From Promethearchaeia archaeon (GTDB taxonomy: Archaea; Asgardarchaeota; Lokiarchaeia; Sigyniarchaeales; SOKP01), in contig JAHQWS010000005.1 in NCBI GenBank assembly GCA_029856295.1, forward strand, positions 1-11,860: DNA of 11,860 nt. Reading direction: 5' to 3'. Numbering within the stretch: the stretch's first letter is position 1; every line of letters begins with the position of its first letter. The notes under the pieces were generated by a model. That model was not told where the DNA came from. It did no database searches and saw nothing but the letters and a program-made list of their open reading frames with translations. The translations under genes and the position numbers were made by a program. Positions 1-7,076 of the stretch are shown piece after piece.

Positions 1-417
1 AATTATAGGAATTATCTCTCATCTATTGATTTTGTATCCATCAAAAAGATTCAAAATACAAATAGAAGAGAATATATCTTTATAATAATCTCTTCAGCGT
101 TTAAAGGAGTTATCTCTGATGGGTTATTAACAAATATTTCAGAACTTTTTATTCATTATCTTGAGTGTGAAAATAAATATTTCTCCTTGGAACAAATTAA
201 AAACAAAATAAAGATACTATTAAGAAGAGAATCTCATAATGATATTAACAAATTTATAATTATATTAAAGAAAATTCAATACCTCATTAGAAAGGTAGAA
301 TTTGATAACGTTCAATTTAAAGTTGATTTATGCCGAATTGAACGGTTTTTTCTCACGTTAATTATGAGAAAGTATACCGATAATTTAGTTAGAGGGCATC
401 GAAGATTGAAATTTTAA
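1..417 (+). CDS. C-terminal part of an unrecognised helical protein (cut by window edge)
   Basis: The frame is open from the first base of the window and ends with TAA at 415-417, giving at least 138 residues, so this is the 3' end of a longer gene and not a short gene starting at the internal TTG at 187. The translation is rich in Ile, Lys, Asn and Leu and looks mostly alpha-helical, with a basic C-terminus ending RGHRRLKF. I see no clear membrane segment, no Cys-pair motif and no catalytic signature. About 170 bases separate it from the next + strand gene, which has its own promoter-like sequence, so the two are probably not co-transcribed. I do not recognise the family. The absence of any stop across 414 very AT-rich bases is the main support for it being real. 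Confidence 0.6.
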   Translation, partial: NYRNYLSSIDFVSIKKIQNTNRREYIFIIISSAFKGVISDGLLTNISELFIHYLECENKYFSLEQIKNKIKILLRRESHNDINKFIIILKKIQYLIRKVEFDNVQFKVDLCRIERFFLTLIMRKYTDNLVRGHRRLKF

Positions 418-538
418 AAAATCAACGAATTAGCTAGTGAGTTTTTATTTTGTTTCTAATTTCTGACTATAATGTTTGAAAATTCTTAATATTGATATTT
501 AATTTAATAAATTATAATAAAAAAATTAATTTCTATTC

Positions 539-578
539 TTTAAATTATAAGAAAATGAATTTTTTTCAAGATTAGGTG
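539..578 (+). promoter_or_regulatory. TATA-like box and ribosome binding site for the FAD oxidoreductase
   Basis: A TTTAAATTATAA stretch at 539-550 fits an archaeal TATA box and would place transcription start near 570-576. AGGTG at 574-578 matches the anti-Shine-Dalgarno end of archaeal 16S rRNA and lies nine bases upstream of the TTG at 588. This site decides the start of the following gene: the GTG at 576 lies inside it and has no ribosome binding site of its own. The surrounding DNA is very AT-rich, so the TATA assignment is tentative. Confidence 0.35.
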
Positions 579-587
579 TATAGAATA

Positions 588-2174
588 TTGAAAGTTGCTA
601 TTATCGGATCAGGTATGGCTGGACTCACAGCAGGGGCTTATTTAATTAAAGAAGGATATGATGTGACTATTTTCGAGCAATTTGAGCATATTGGAGGAGT
701 AACCGCCACAATTCATAAAGATGGATATGCTTGGGATCTGGGTCCGATGTTGGTAGAGGGCTTATCATCTCATGAAAAATTAGGAAGGATCTTAGAAGAA
801 CTGGGGTTGGATAATAAATTGACATTAATTAGAGACGAACGGGCCCAATCTTACATTGATTTTGAGCTTAGAAGTCCGAAACCATATACAGGGCCCCATT
901 GGAGGAAAGAAAAATTAAAAGAATTATTTCCCGAGGATGCCAACGGTTTGGATCAATACTATAAATTCAGTGATACTGTTATGAAGCTACTTTATTTAGG
1001 AAATCAAATACCCTTCGAAAAAGGAATAAAAGGTTTATTGCTCAAACTCAAGCTTTTCACTACGTTTTTAAAAGTGAAAAAGTACAAAGAGTGGAGCGCA
1101 GCTCAGCTAACCGATAAATTTTTTACCAATAAAAAGTTAAAAACAGTATTCTTAGGCATCTTGGCCGACATGGTGGTAAAACCCAGCGAATTCTCAGCTT
1201 TTGGTGTGCCTGTTTTTAATCCTGAATGCGTGTATGATAAGCGCGTTCCAATTGATCGTAAGGGGTATAAATTACCTACATATCTATATATTCAAAATGG
1301 ATGCGGTGAATTGGTCAAGTTATTTGAAAACTATATCTTACAGAATGGTGGCAAAATCCTAACCAACACTAAAGTGGACAAAGCTGTAATTGAAAACGGT
1401 CAGGTAAAGGGAATTATACTTGAGAATGGAAAAAATATCGATGCCGATATTATATTAACAAGCGGGGGGATTTTTAATACATTTTATCATTTTATTGGAA
1501 AAGAACATCTTACTGAGGAATTAATAACCCATATTGAAAATTTGCAGCTGATGGAATCTGTTTTTATGGTTCATATAGGTATTGACTTCGATCCGACACA
1601 ATATCAAGATAAAGCATTAGTATACTATTATCGGATGAATTATGATATGGAAGAAACTATGGCAAAAGTGAGGTCTGGGGTCTACCACGAAGGTAAAGAT
1701 GGATTTTTGATCTATATCTTATCATTTCACTCCCCTGAAATGGCCCCTCCTGGTAAACACTCAATAACCATATACACTATTGCTCCACATGAGTTAAAAG
1801 ATGGTGATTACACGGAACAACGGGAAGAACTTGCTGATAAATTGCTTATAGAGGCCGAAAATTTTATACCAGGTCTGCGTGAGCATACCCAAACGAGAGT
1901 AATTATTACACCACACGATTTCGAAAAGCGTTTAAATATATTACGCCACAGCTTTGGAGGAATCGCTCCCACAATAACTCAAAGTAATCTCCCGTATCGC
2001 ACACCTGTTAAAAATCTATGGTATATAGGACAATTTAGTGCTTCGGGAGCGGGTGTATTTGGAACCGCAGCTGGCGGCAGAGAAATAGCAGAACTGGTAA
2101 TTAAGGAAATGAAAGGAGAAGTTAAGGCTAGTAATCTGAGAGATCTTGGTGGCGACCGCGCCCATCATTTCTAA
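588..2174 (+). CDS. CrtI/carotenoid isomerase-like FAD-dependent oxidoreductase
   Basis: This is a flavoprotein of the phytoene desaturase / carotenoid isomerase / retinol saturase type, which desaturates, isomerises or saturates polyprenyl or other conjugated lipid chains. The Rossmann motif GSGMAG (residues 7-12) is followed by a beta-strand ending in the ribose-binding Glu of IFEQ (about 30) and by the family's IGG...GYAWDLGP stretch (35-53). The C-terminal FAD motif YIGQFSASGAGVFGTAAGG lies near 479-497, as expected. The length (528 aa) is normal for the family. I chose TTG 588, giving MKVAIIGSG, because AGGTG lies just upstream; GTG 576 would add four residues, and the first ATG falls inside the Rossmann motif. 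By eye the gene is less AT-rich than its neighbours, so it may have been acquired by transfer. No carotenoid synthesis genes are nearby, so the substrate is open. It converges on the transporter gene. Confidence 0.88.
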   Translation: MKVAIIGSGMAGLTAGAYLIKEGYDVTIFEQFEHIGGVTATIHKDGYAWDLGPMLVEGLSSHEKLGRILEELGLDNKLTLIRDERAQSYIDFELRSPKPYTGPHWRKEKLKELFPEDANGLDQYYKFSDTVMKLLYLGNQIPFEKGIKGLLLKLKLFTTFLKVKKYKEWSAAQLTDKFFTNKKLKTVFLGILADMVVKPSEFSAFGVPVFNPECVYDKRVPIDRKGYKLPTYLYIQNGCGELVKLFENYILQNGGKILTNTKVDKAVIENGQVKGIILENGKNIDADIILTSGGIFNTFYHFIGKEHLTEELITHIENLQLMESVFMVHIGIDFDPTQYQDKALVYYYRMNYDMEETMAKVRSGVYHEGKDGFLIYILSFHSPEMAPPGKHSITIYTIAPHELKDGDYTEQREELADKLLIEAENFIPGLREHTQTRVIITPHDFEKRLNILRHSFGGIAPTITQSNLPYRTPVKNLWYIGQFSASGAGVFGTAAGGREIAELVIKEMKGEVKASNLRDLGGDRAHHF

Positions 2175-2248
2175 GAGACTTAATACTAAGATATGAAGTT
2201 TTAAAGATTCAATATTTCAATTTAATTTAAAATTTGAAAATAAGAAGA

Positions 2249-2275
2249 AATAAAAAAGAATTTTATTATTTTTTT
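2249..2275 (+). terminator. Hairpin and T-run between convergent genes
   Basis: AATAAAA (2249-2255) and TTTTATT (2261-2267) form a 7-bp all-A/T stem with a 5-base loop, followed by a T-run to about 2275 and a second T-run at 2281-2287. This is a plausible U-run terminator for the FAD oxidoreductase. The A-run at 2252-2257 could serve the opposing transporter transcript. All the pairing is A-T, so the T-runs probably matter more than the stem. Confidence 0.45.
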
Positions 2276-2300
2276 AAAATTTTTTTGATGTTAACTAGTT

Positions 2301-3719
2301 CTAAATATTTAATTCCTCAAGCTTTTTTCTGATTATTTGCTTTTTTTCAGGCGTAAGGTCATATAGCTTCCAAAAAACTAATACCCCAATCACCATAACT
2401 ATTACGGGAATTAATCCCATCTGGATTCTTAATCCTATGATTGCAGTAGGTGATTGAGTTGCTGAGCCCGGTTCAAATCCAGTGAAAATATGAACCAGCG
2501 CAAATATTATTGCTTGAAGCATGATGGCAATTCGCCCGAAAAAGGTCCTCACACCCATATATAGGCCTTCTTGTCTAATTCCGCTCTCTGCGATTGCCTC
2601 ATCGATAACGTCTGATATAATTGGATTTAGCATTAGCCAAAAACCTATCATACCAACTCCTAATATTATTGCAATAATGACTGACCCCACTACACTATTT
2701 ATAAATAAGAATGGGATTGTACCAATGCCAAATAAAAGGCCTCCAATCATGAATATTTTTTTATTATTCCCTTTTTTCAATGCGATTTTCCCCCAAATTG
2801 GTACAGAAATCAAGCCTGCGACAATATAACCGAGTAGGATGTACGATTCGACAATAGCATCTTCTTTTAAAATAAATCTTACCAAATAAGGAATTGAGCC
2901 TAAAAGTAAAGAAACAGTTGTTTGATAAAACATGTATACTATCAGTAAGGCTATAAAGCTTCTCTGTTTAACAGCTACTTTTAAAACTTTAGTAAATTTT
3001 ACCTTTTCAGTTTTATTATACTTCTCATAATAAGTTTCAATCATAGCCTTATCTTCGTGAATTCCATAAATTTGAAGTATTACTAAAACAATTCCAATGA
3101 TGCCTATAACTATTGCCATATTTAAAAATGAAGATCTATCACCATATACAATGAACATTGGACTTACTACTACGGCAAGAACAGTGCCAAAAATCCCGAG
3201 TCCTACTTGAAAGCTTGCTAACCGTAATCGTTTTTCGTCGGTTCTAAATTTGTCAGGAATTAGTGCTGTATAATTAGTGTCGAACATAGTAAAAAGAGTA
3301 TCAAATAAGCAAATTGATACGAGCAGCCAAATAAAGATTATCAGCCAATCTGCTTTAGGATCCAGATCCGGGACGGCAAAGATTAACATAAAAGCTAAAG
3401 ATGTTCCAATTCCACCTGAGACAACCCAAGGAAGCCGCTTTCCGTACTTTCTCCAGAAACTTCGGGGTTTGTCGGCCAGAAAACCTACTATCGGATCATT
3501 TATCATGTTCCATAAAGCAAAGATAACGAATCCAATTGCGATGATTCCAGTAGCTAAACCTATCTCATTTTCATAGAAATCAAACGTTCGTACAGAAATA
3601 AGATAAATAAAAAGCTGTACGAATATATCACCCATCGCAAAAGAAATAAATACCCATATCGTGAGCTCTTGCTTAGAACTTATTTCAGTTGATTTATCAT
3701 TTTTTTCTAATTCAGTCAA
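2301..3719 (-). CDS. GPH-family (MelB-like) sugar:cation symporter, MFS
   Basis: This 472-residue membrane protein has about twelve hydrophobic segments and belongs to the glycoside-pentoside-hexuronide:cation symporter family, which imports sugars or glycosides with a cation. The helix II signature reads W70-N-M-I-N-D75-P-I-V-G79 with D83, and the basic loop has GKRLPW at 93-98, matching the MelB pattern. The residue equivalent to MelB Asp55 is Asn71, while the Asp59 equivalent (Asp75) is kept. The start is TTG (3717-3719), with AAAGG about ten bases upstream; a stop lies 24 bases further up and the next Met is already inside helix I, so TTG is the best choice. The C-terminus is a charged cytoplasmic tail (PEKKQIIRKKLEELNI). 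The gene stands alone, convergent with the FAD oxidoreductase and divergent from the zinc-ribbon gene. The substrate cannot be read from sequence. Confidence 0.92.
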   Translation of the reverse strand: MTELEKNDKSTEISSKQELTIWVFISFAMGDIFVQLFIYLISVRTFDFYENEIGLATGIIAIGFVIFALWNMINDPIVGFLADKPRSFWRKYGKRLPWVVSGGIGTSLAFMLIFAVPDLDPKADWLIIFIWLLVSICLFDTLFTMFDTNYTALIPDKFRTDEKRLRLASFQVGLGIFGTVLAVVVSPMFIVYGDRSSFLNMAIVIGIIGIVLVILQIYGIHEDKAMIETYYEKYNKTEKVKFTKVLKVAVKQRSFIALLIVYMFYQTTVSLLLGSIPYLVRFILKEDAIVESYILLGYIVAGLISVPIWGKIALKKGNNKKIFMIGGLLFGIGTIPFLFINSVVGSVIIAIILGVGMIGFWLMLNPIISDVIDEAIAESGIRQEGLYMGVRTFFGRIAIMLQAIIFALVHIFTGFEPGSATQSPTAIIGLRIQMGLIPVIVMVIGVLVFWKLYDLTPEKKQIIRKKLEELNI

Positions 3720-3732
3720 TTTTGTTGCCTTT

Positions 3733-3752
3733 ATTTTATATTATATAATATT
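3733..3752 (-). promoter_or_regulatory. Possible TATA box of the transporter gene
   Basis: On the - strand this stretch reads AATATTATATAATATAAAAT, resembling an archaeal TATA box 15-30 bases before the TTG start. If it is the true box, the transcript would have a very short leader or none. The whole gap is AT-rich, so this is weak evidence. Confidence 0.25.
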
Positions 3753-3871
3753 AAACAAAAGAGTGAAAATAATTAATATGCTTCGAATGAATATTGGAAT
3801 TTATTTTAAATTTCTGCTATCAATTTATAATTTTGAAAAAATTTGAATAAATTTGGTAAAGATATTCATTT

Positions 3872-3945
3872 AATAAGAGATCGTTAGGCAACTATTACCA
3901 TTTTAATTAGCTATAAGTAAATATCTGAAGATCTCTTATTTTTTT
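3872..3945 (+). repeat. 11-bp inverted repeat followed by a T-run, in a gene-free gap
   Basis: AATAAGAGATC (3872-3882) and GATCTCTTATT (3930-3940) are perfect 11-base inverted copies separated by 47 bases, and the right arm runs into seven T's (3939-3945). On the + strand this has the shape of a stem plus U-tract. No + strand gene ends here: the transporter points left and the zinc-ribbon gene starts later. It could be a small RNA, the terminator of an unseen transcript, a paired operator or a remnant of an element with terminal inverted repeats. It lacks tRNA features. Confidence 0.45.
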
Positions 3946-4064
3946 AAAATATTGCTTTATTATTTCGCAATAAATATATATCGGAAAATTATTTACGCAA
4001 ATCTTACCATCATTCAATTCCTACCATTATGCCTTTATTTACCTACATTTTCATGTCAATGGTA
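3895..4064 (+). promoter_or_regulatory. Cluster of TACCAT motifs upstream of the zinc-ribbon gene
   Basis: The motif (C/T)TACCAT occurs at 3895-3901, 4004-4010 and 4021-4027 in direct orientation, and inverted as ATGGTAA at 4059-4065, where it touches the TATA-like box. Four copies of a motif with two C's within about 170 bases of such AT-rich DNA is more than expected by chance, so these may be binding sites for a regulator of the gene at 4106 or of the divergent transporter. The function is inferred only. Confidence 0.3.
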
Positions 4065-4079
4065 AATATAAATTATAAA
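4064..4079 (+). promoter_or_regulatory. TATA-like box of the zinc-ribbon membrane protein
   Basis: AAATATAAATTATAAA lies 27-42 bases before the ATG at 4106, so transcription would start around 4092-4100 with a very short leader. No good ribosome binding site precedes the ATG (only GGTCGAG at 4094-4100), which fits near-leaderless initiation. Confidence 0.4.
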
Positions 4080-4105
4080 CATTAACAAAAAATGGTCGAG
4101 ATTAA

Positions 4106-5224
4106 ATGAAAAAAATTTTAATTATGTTATTAGTGATGTTATGTGCGAATTTAGTAGTAATTTACTTTATATATAATTTAGTACCTGCTACCTTCTCATC
4201 AACGGAACCAGATTCAGAGCTTTCTCTTATAATTGAAGAGGGAGATGAATTAGAAGCTAAGTGGCAATATACTACCCTTAATCAATCTATATTTGAAAGA
4301 TTAGCGAATGAGACTGATATTAATCTTGATGTGACATCTTGTTATAACCAAGATGATGTTATTGAGTGGACTCTTTCAATTCTCGAAGACGAAGATTGTT
4401 CATGTGATTCTTATTACTGGGAAGTGCTTAGGGATGAATACAAGCGGATTGGAGATTATAAACAGTATACTTCTTCACATAAATATAGAATCTATAAAAA
4501 GTCTGAATTATACTTAAGTAGCATGTTCAGAGATGACAACTATTATACAAGTAGACTAATTCCAATCGAAGTTGATGATTTCATTAAGTCATTGAATTTT
4601 TATATTTATGATTGTGAAACTTGGCTCTTGAATCATGCTAAAAATTATACTTTAGAAACAAATTCAATTAACACAATAACTAAATTACTTAGAAATAACA
4701 CAAATTACAGAGAAATTTTCTCTTATAATGATGAAGGAATACTCTATAATCATGCAATTTATTATGAAAATCAAACCGCAATGGAAATGAAGTTAATTAA
4801 ATTTGAAATTGATAGATTAGAACCGCAGGATCCTACAATAAGTAAGTGGTTTTTTGTAACTCGTTTGCTTAACTTATTATTTATTGTGACAATAGTAGAG
4901 ATCATTATCGTTATAATTCTCATTAGTACTATTGGCAATTCTCATAACAAGAAGTCCCCGGAACAAAAAAATATTGGTAGCAGGCAGGTTCACAACCAAA
5001 TAAATGGCAATAGTCAGTTTATTGCCCATTCAGGAAAAGGCACTCGAAAACTTATTCTTAAGCATCAATCATGCTCAAATTGCCAAGCACTTCTGGAAGA
5101 TAATTCAAAATTCTGTCATAATTGCGGTAAACAAATAAAAAGCGAAGCAAATATCTGTCAATATTGTGGTAAACTTAAATTAAAAGATGCCAGGTACTGC
5201 ATTGAATGTGGTCACATTATTTAA
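4106..5224 (+). CDS. Two-span membrane protein with cytoplasmic double zinc ribbon
   Basis: The 372-residue protein starts with a short basic N-terminus and a hydrophobic helix (about 3-27), then has a large hydrophilic domain (about 30-248), a second membrane helix (about 252-276), a polar linker (277-320) and a zinc module. Charge distribution (MKK at the start, NKK after the second helix) places both ends inside and the middle domain outside. The module has four CxxC pairs at Cys323/326, 337/340, 351/354 and 365/368, spaced with ten residues between pairs, matching a double zinc ribbon (DZR) that binds two zinc ions. The outer domain has Cys79, 98, 100 and 170, which could form disulfides. 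I do not recognise the outer domain. A plausible role is an envelope sensor or adaptor whose ribbon binds protein or nucleic acid inside, but this is inference. It ends eight bases before the opposing regulator gene. Confidence 0.85.
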   Translation: MKKILIMLLVMLCANLVVIYFIYNLVPATFSSTEPDSELSLIIEEGDELEAKWQYTTLNQSIFERLANETDINLDVTSCYNQDDVIEWTLSILEDEDCSCDSYYWEVLRDEYKRIGDYKQYTSSHKYRIYKKSELYLSSMFRDDNYYTSRLIPIEVDDFIKSLNFYIYDCETWLLNHAKNYTLETNSINTITKLLRNNTNYREIFSYNDEGILYNHAIYYENQTAMEMKLIKFEIDRLEPQDPTISKWFFVTRLLNLLFIVTIVEIIIVIILISTIGNSHNKKSPEQKNIGSRQVHNQINGNSQFIAHSGKGTRKLILKHQSCSNCQALLEDNSKFCHNCGKQIKSEANICQYCGKLKLKDARYCIECGHII

Positions 5225-5232
5225 TACAATAT

Positions 5233-5943
5233 CTAATTATTAAATGCTCTATAATAAATCTGCTCATTTAAAAAGTAGATTGTTTTTATAGAGGATTTTT
5301 TTTTTTGTAAAAGATTTAACTTTTCCAATCTTTTTAAATATTTTGAAATTGTTGTTGAATGCATTGCTAATTCCCTCGAAAGATGTGTTTTTGTGGCACC
5401 TTCAGGATTTTCTAATAAATATTCGATAATTAATCGCGGTTTTTCTTTGGAGGCAAAATAATAAAGTTCATCATAATTTTCTTCCAAATTTTCATCAAAA
5501 AATACTTCATGCTTATCAATTTTCTTATTTCTAATGAAATTGAATTTAAGTAGAATTTTAAGGTGCCATCCTAGGAGATAATTGCTTAAATTCAGGTCTT
5601 TTGCAATTTGATTGAAGTATACTCCCGGATATTTAATGATGTAATCGTTAATCATCTTACGATTTTCATTATTTAAGATTTGATCTTTACTTAATTTTGA
5701 TCTTTCAAATATTAGCTTTTTTTTTATTAAAGATTTCAATACTTCTTTAATACCCGAAAAGTTGAGGCTAATTGAAAGTTCTCTTAATCTGGAATTAATA
5801 AAAGGAACAATATCATCAATGGTAAAATATCTGTTTTTATTTAAATAATCTTGAACGATAAATAAGACGGCTTCTTCATATTGAAAGACTTGTTCAGTTA
5901 TTTTTCGTTCGCCCCCAGAAGGATTAATAAGTAAAATCGTCAT
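5233..5943 (-). CDS. Multi-winged-helix transcriptional regulator
   Basis: The 236-residue soluble protein looks like tandem winged-helix DNA-binding units. The clearest are residues 91-151 (NRKMINDYIIKYPGVYFNQI..., recognition helix near NYLLGWHLKILLKF) and 163-226 (PRLIIEYLLENPEGATKTHL..., then TTISKYLKRLEKLNLL and a hairpin wing). A weaker third unit occupies 25-87. Paired ArsR/MarR-like winged helices of this kind are common in archaeal regulators. No ligand domain or metal motif is visible, so input may come from a partner. I chose ATG 5943, which has GGGTGA eleven bases upstream; GTG 5958 would add five residues but has no ribosome binding site. The start overlaps the end of the FN3-like membrane gene by 20 bases, which indicates one operon and coupled translation. 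Confidence 0.85.
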   Translation of the reverse strand: MTILLINPSGGERKITEQVFQYEEAVLFIVQDYLNKNRYFTIDDIVPFINSRLRELSISLNFSGIKEVLKSLIKKKLIFERSKLSKDQILNNENRKMINDYIIKYPGVYFNQIAKDLNLSNYLLGWHLKILLKFNFIRNKKIDKHEVFFDENLEENYDELYYFASKEKPRLIIEYLLENPEGATKTHLSRELAMHSTTISKYLKRLEKLNLLQKKKSSIKTIYFLNEQIYYRAFNN

Positions 5944-6901
5944 CCTTGGATTTTTCACCCATATAATTAATTATATCATCTCTTTCTTCTGGAGTGAGAG
6001 TGAGCATTTCTTTGATAAATTGTACTTTCTGATTTTCTTGGCTCCATTTGAATTTATCAACTCGATTAAAAAAATCAGTTGAGATAGAATTCAATTCGAA
6101 TTTGCTTAAGTCTTTACCCTCTTCTACTGAATTGAGTAATTTTGTGTTATTTATGGTCTCATCTACAATGTCTACAGAGGCTTTTAATTTTTTAACACCT
6201 TGAATCCTCTCAGTTTGGAATTCTTGATTTTTTGGATTAAAAATGTGTCGTCTTTTTGCTTTATAAAGCATTATACTGGAAAAGGATAACAACATTATTA
6301 TTCCGATAATTAAAATAGAATTAAGAGGAAAATTTATAGATAACATTTCACCTCCCAAACCATTTCCATTGCCTGAAACCATCTCTTCTACTACTTGAAT
6401 TTTTACACAATTAGAAAGAGTATTCCCTGATTTGTTATAAGCCACAACCACATAATAGAGAACTCCAAGATTACTCGCAATTATACTATAATTCAACCGA
6501 GTAAGATTACTTTTTATTAAGGTACTATCCCCATCTATTTGTGTAATATTTTTACTCGAAGAGTATACAGAATAATTATCTGCTCCTTTTGAGGGTGTCC
6601 AAGATAGAGTAAAAAAATCACCCTCATCGACTAAATTTTTATTCAAAGATAATGTAAAATTGTCAGGATTATCAGAATATCGTAAATCTCCTAACTTATT
6701 ATGTTCATCGTGTACTTCCGTCGATTTATCATCATTTTTAGTATTTAGAGTATATTCATAGCGATTAGTGAATGATTGAATTAAACCAATATAAGATATT
6801 ATTATAGCTAGTAGTACTACAATGAGGAATATATATTTAAGATAATTAATTTTCAGTGTTTTAACGTATCTTGAATATATTATTGTTATAAAGCGAAACA
6901 T
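5924..6901 (-). CDS. Two-span membrane protein with extracytoplasmic FN3-like domain
   Basis: The 325-residue protein has a basic N-terminus, a membrane helix (about 22-42), an outside region with a fibronectin type III/Ig-like beta-sandwich (about 80-171), a Gly/Asn linker (GNGNGLGG, 177-184), a second helix (about 192-213) flanked inside by KAKRRH, and a roughly 110-residue charged cytoplasmic tail. The FN3-like signs are FTLSWTPSKGADNYSVYSS followed by a strand pattern around YYVVVAYNKSGN (149-160). The tail has a helical end (about 280-313, LTPEERDDIINYMG). I know no family for the tail. The ATG at 6899-6901 has GGGAAG just upstream. Its last 20 bases encode the start of the winged-helix regulator, so the tail may signal to or hold that protein. 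This is inference from gene overlap. Whether the first helix is a cleaved signal peptide is unclear; I see no obvious cleavage site. Confidence 0.82.
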   Translation of the reverse strand: MFRFITIIYSRYVKTLKINYLKYIFLIVVLLAIIISYIGLIQSFTNRYEYTLNTKNDDKSTEVHDEHNKLGDLRYSDNPDNFTLSLNKNLVDEGDFFTLSWTPSKGADNYSVYSSSKNITQIDGDSTLIKSNLTRLNYSIIASNLGVLYYVVVAYNKSGNTLSNCVKIQVVEEMVSGNGNGLGGEMLSINFPLNSILIIGIIMLLSFSSIMLYKAKRRHIFNPKNQEFQTERIQGVKKLKASVDIVDETINNTKLLNSVEEGKDLSKFELNSISTDFFNRVDKFKWSQENQKVQFIKEMLTLTPEERDDIINYMGEKSKDDDFTY

Positions 6902-6931
6902 TTCTTCCCAAATATTTAGATAACAAAAAGA

Positions 6932-6942
6932 CTATTTAAATT
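6932..6942 (-). promoter_or_regulatory. TATA-like box of the FN3/winged-helix operon
   Basis: The - strand reads AATTTAAATAG here, 31-41 bases upstream of the ATG at 6901, so transcription would start near 6905-6912 with a short leader containing GGGAAG. A separate promoter is expected because the vWA gene upstream ends 175 bases away. Confidence 0.4.
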
Positions 6943-6959
6943 TGTGAGGGAAGGAATTG

Positions 6960-6974
6960 AAAAGATAATCTTTT
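6960..6974. repeat. 15-base palindrome upstream of the FN3/winged-helix promoter
   Basis: AAAAGAT and ATCTTTT flank a single A, forming a perfect dyad with 7-base arms. It sits about 18 bases upstream of the TATA-like box for the gene starting at 6901. This is where an archaeal activator or autoregulator would bind, and the winged-helix protein of the same operon is an obvious candidate. No second copy was found, so the role is inferred. Confidence 0.4.
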
Positions 6975-7076
6975 GTATCCTGATTTTCATCAAAAAATTG
7001 AATGAATTTATTAATTAGATGAAATTAAAATCATTATTCTATTATCAGATTCTAATTTGATGACTTTTTGCCTCTT

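Noticed and set aside
2470..2480. GGTTCAAATCC, an exact match to a tRNA T-loop / B-box pattern
   Set aside because: It lies inside the transporter coding sequence on the opposite strand and no acceptor, D or anticodon stem can be paired around it, so it is a coincidence.
2521..3576. Two + strand open frames of about 100 codons inside the transporter gene
   Set aside because: They mirror the transporter coding strand and have unnatural Pro/Ile-rich compositions; the transporter is certain.
3661..3846. 61-codon + strand open frame ending near the orphan inverted repeat
   Set aside because: It starts antisense to the transporter N-terminus, has a non-ATG start without a ribosome binding site, and its peptide is only the low-complexity product of AT-rich DNA.
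4092..4109. Five-codon reading frame (MVEIK) whose TGA overlaps the ATG of the zinc-ribbon gene
   Set aside because: It is attractive as a coupling leader peptide, but it has no ribosome binding site and such tiny frames are common by chance. Transcription may also start inside it.
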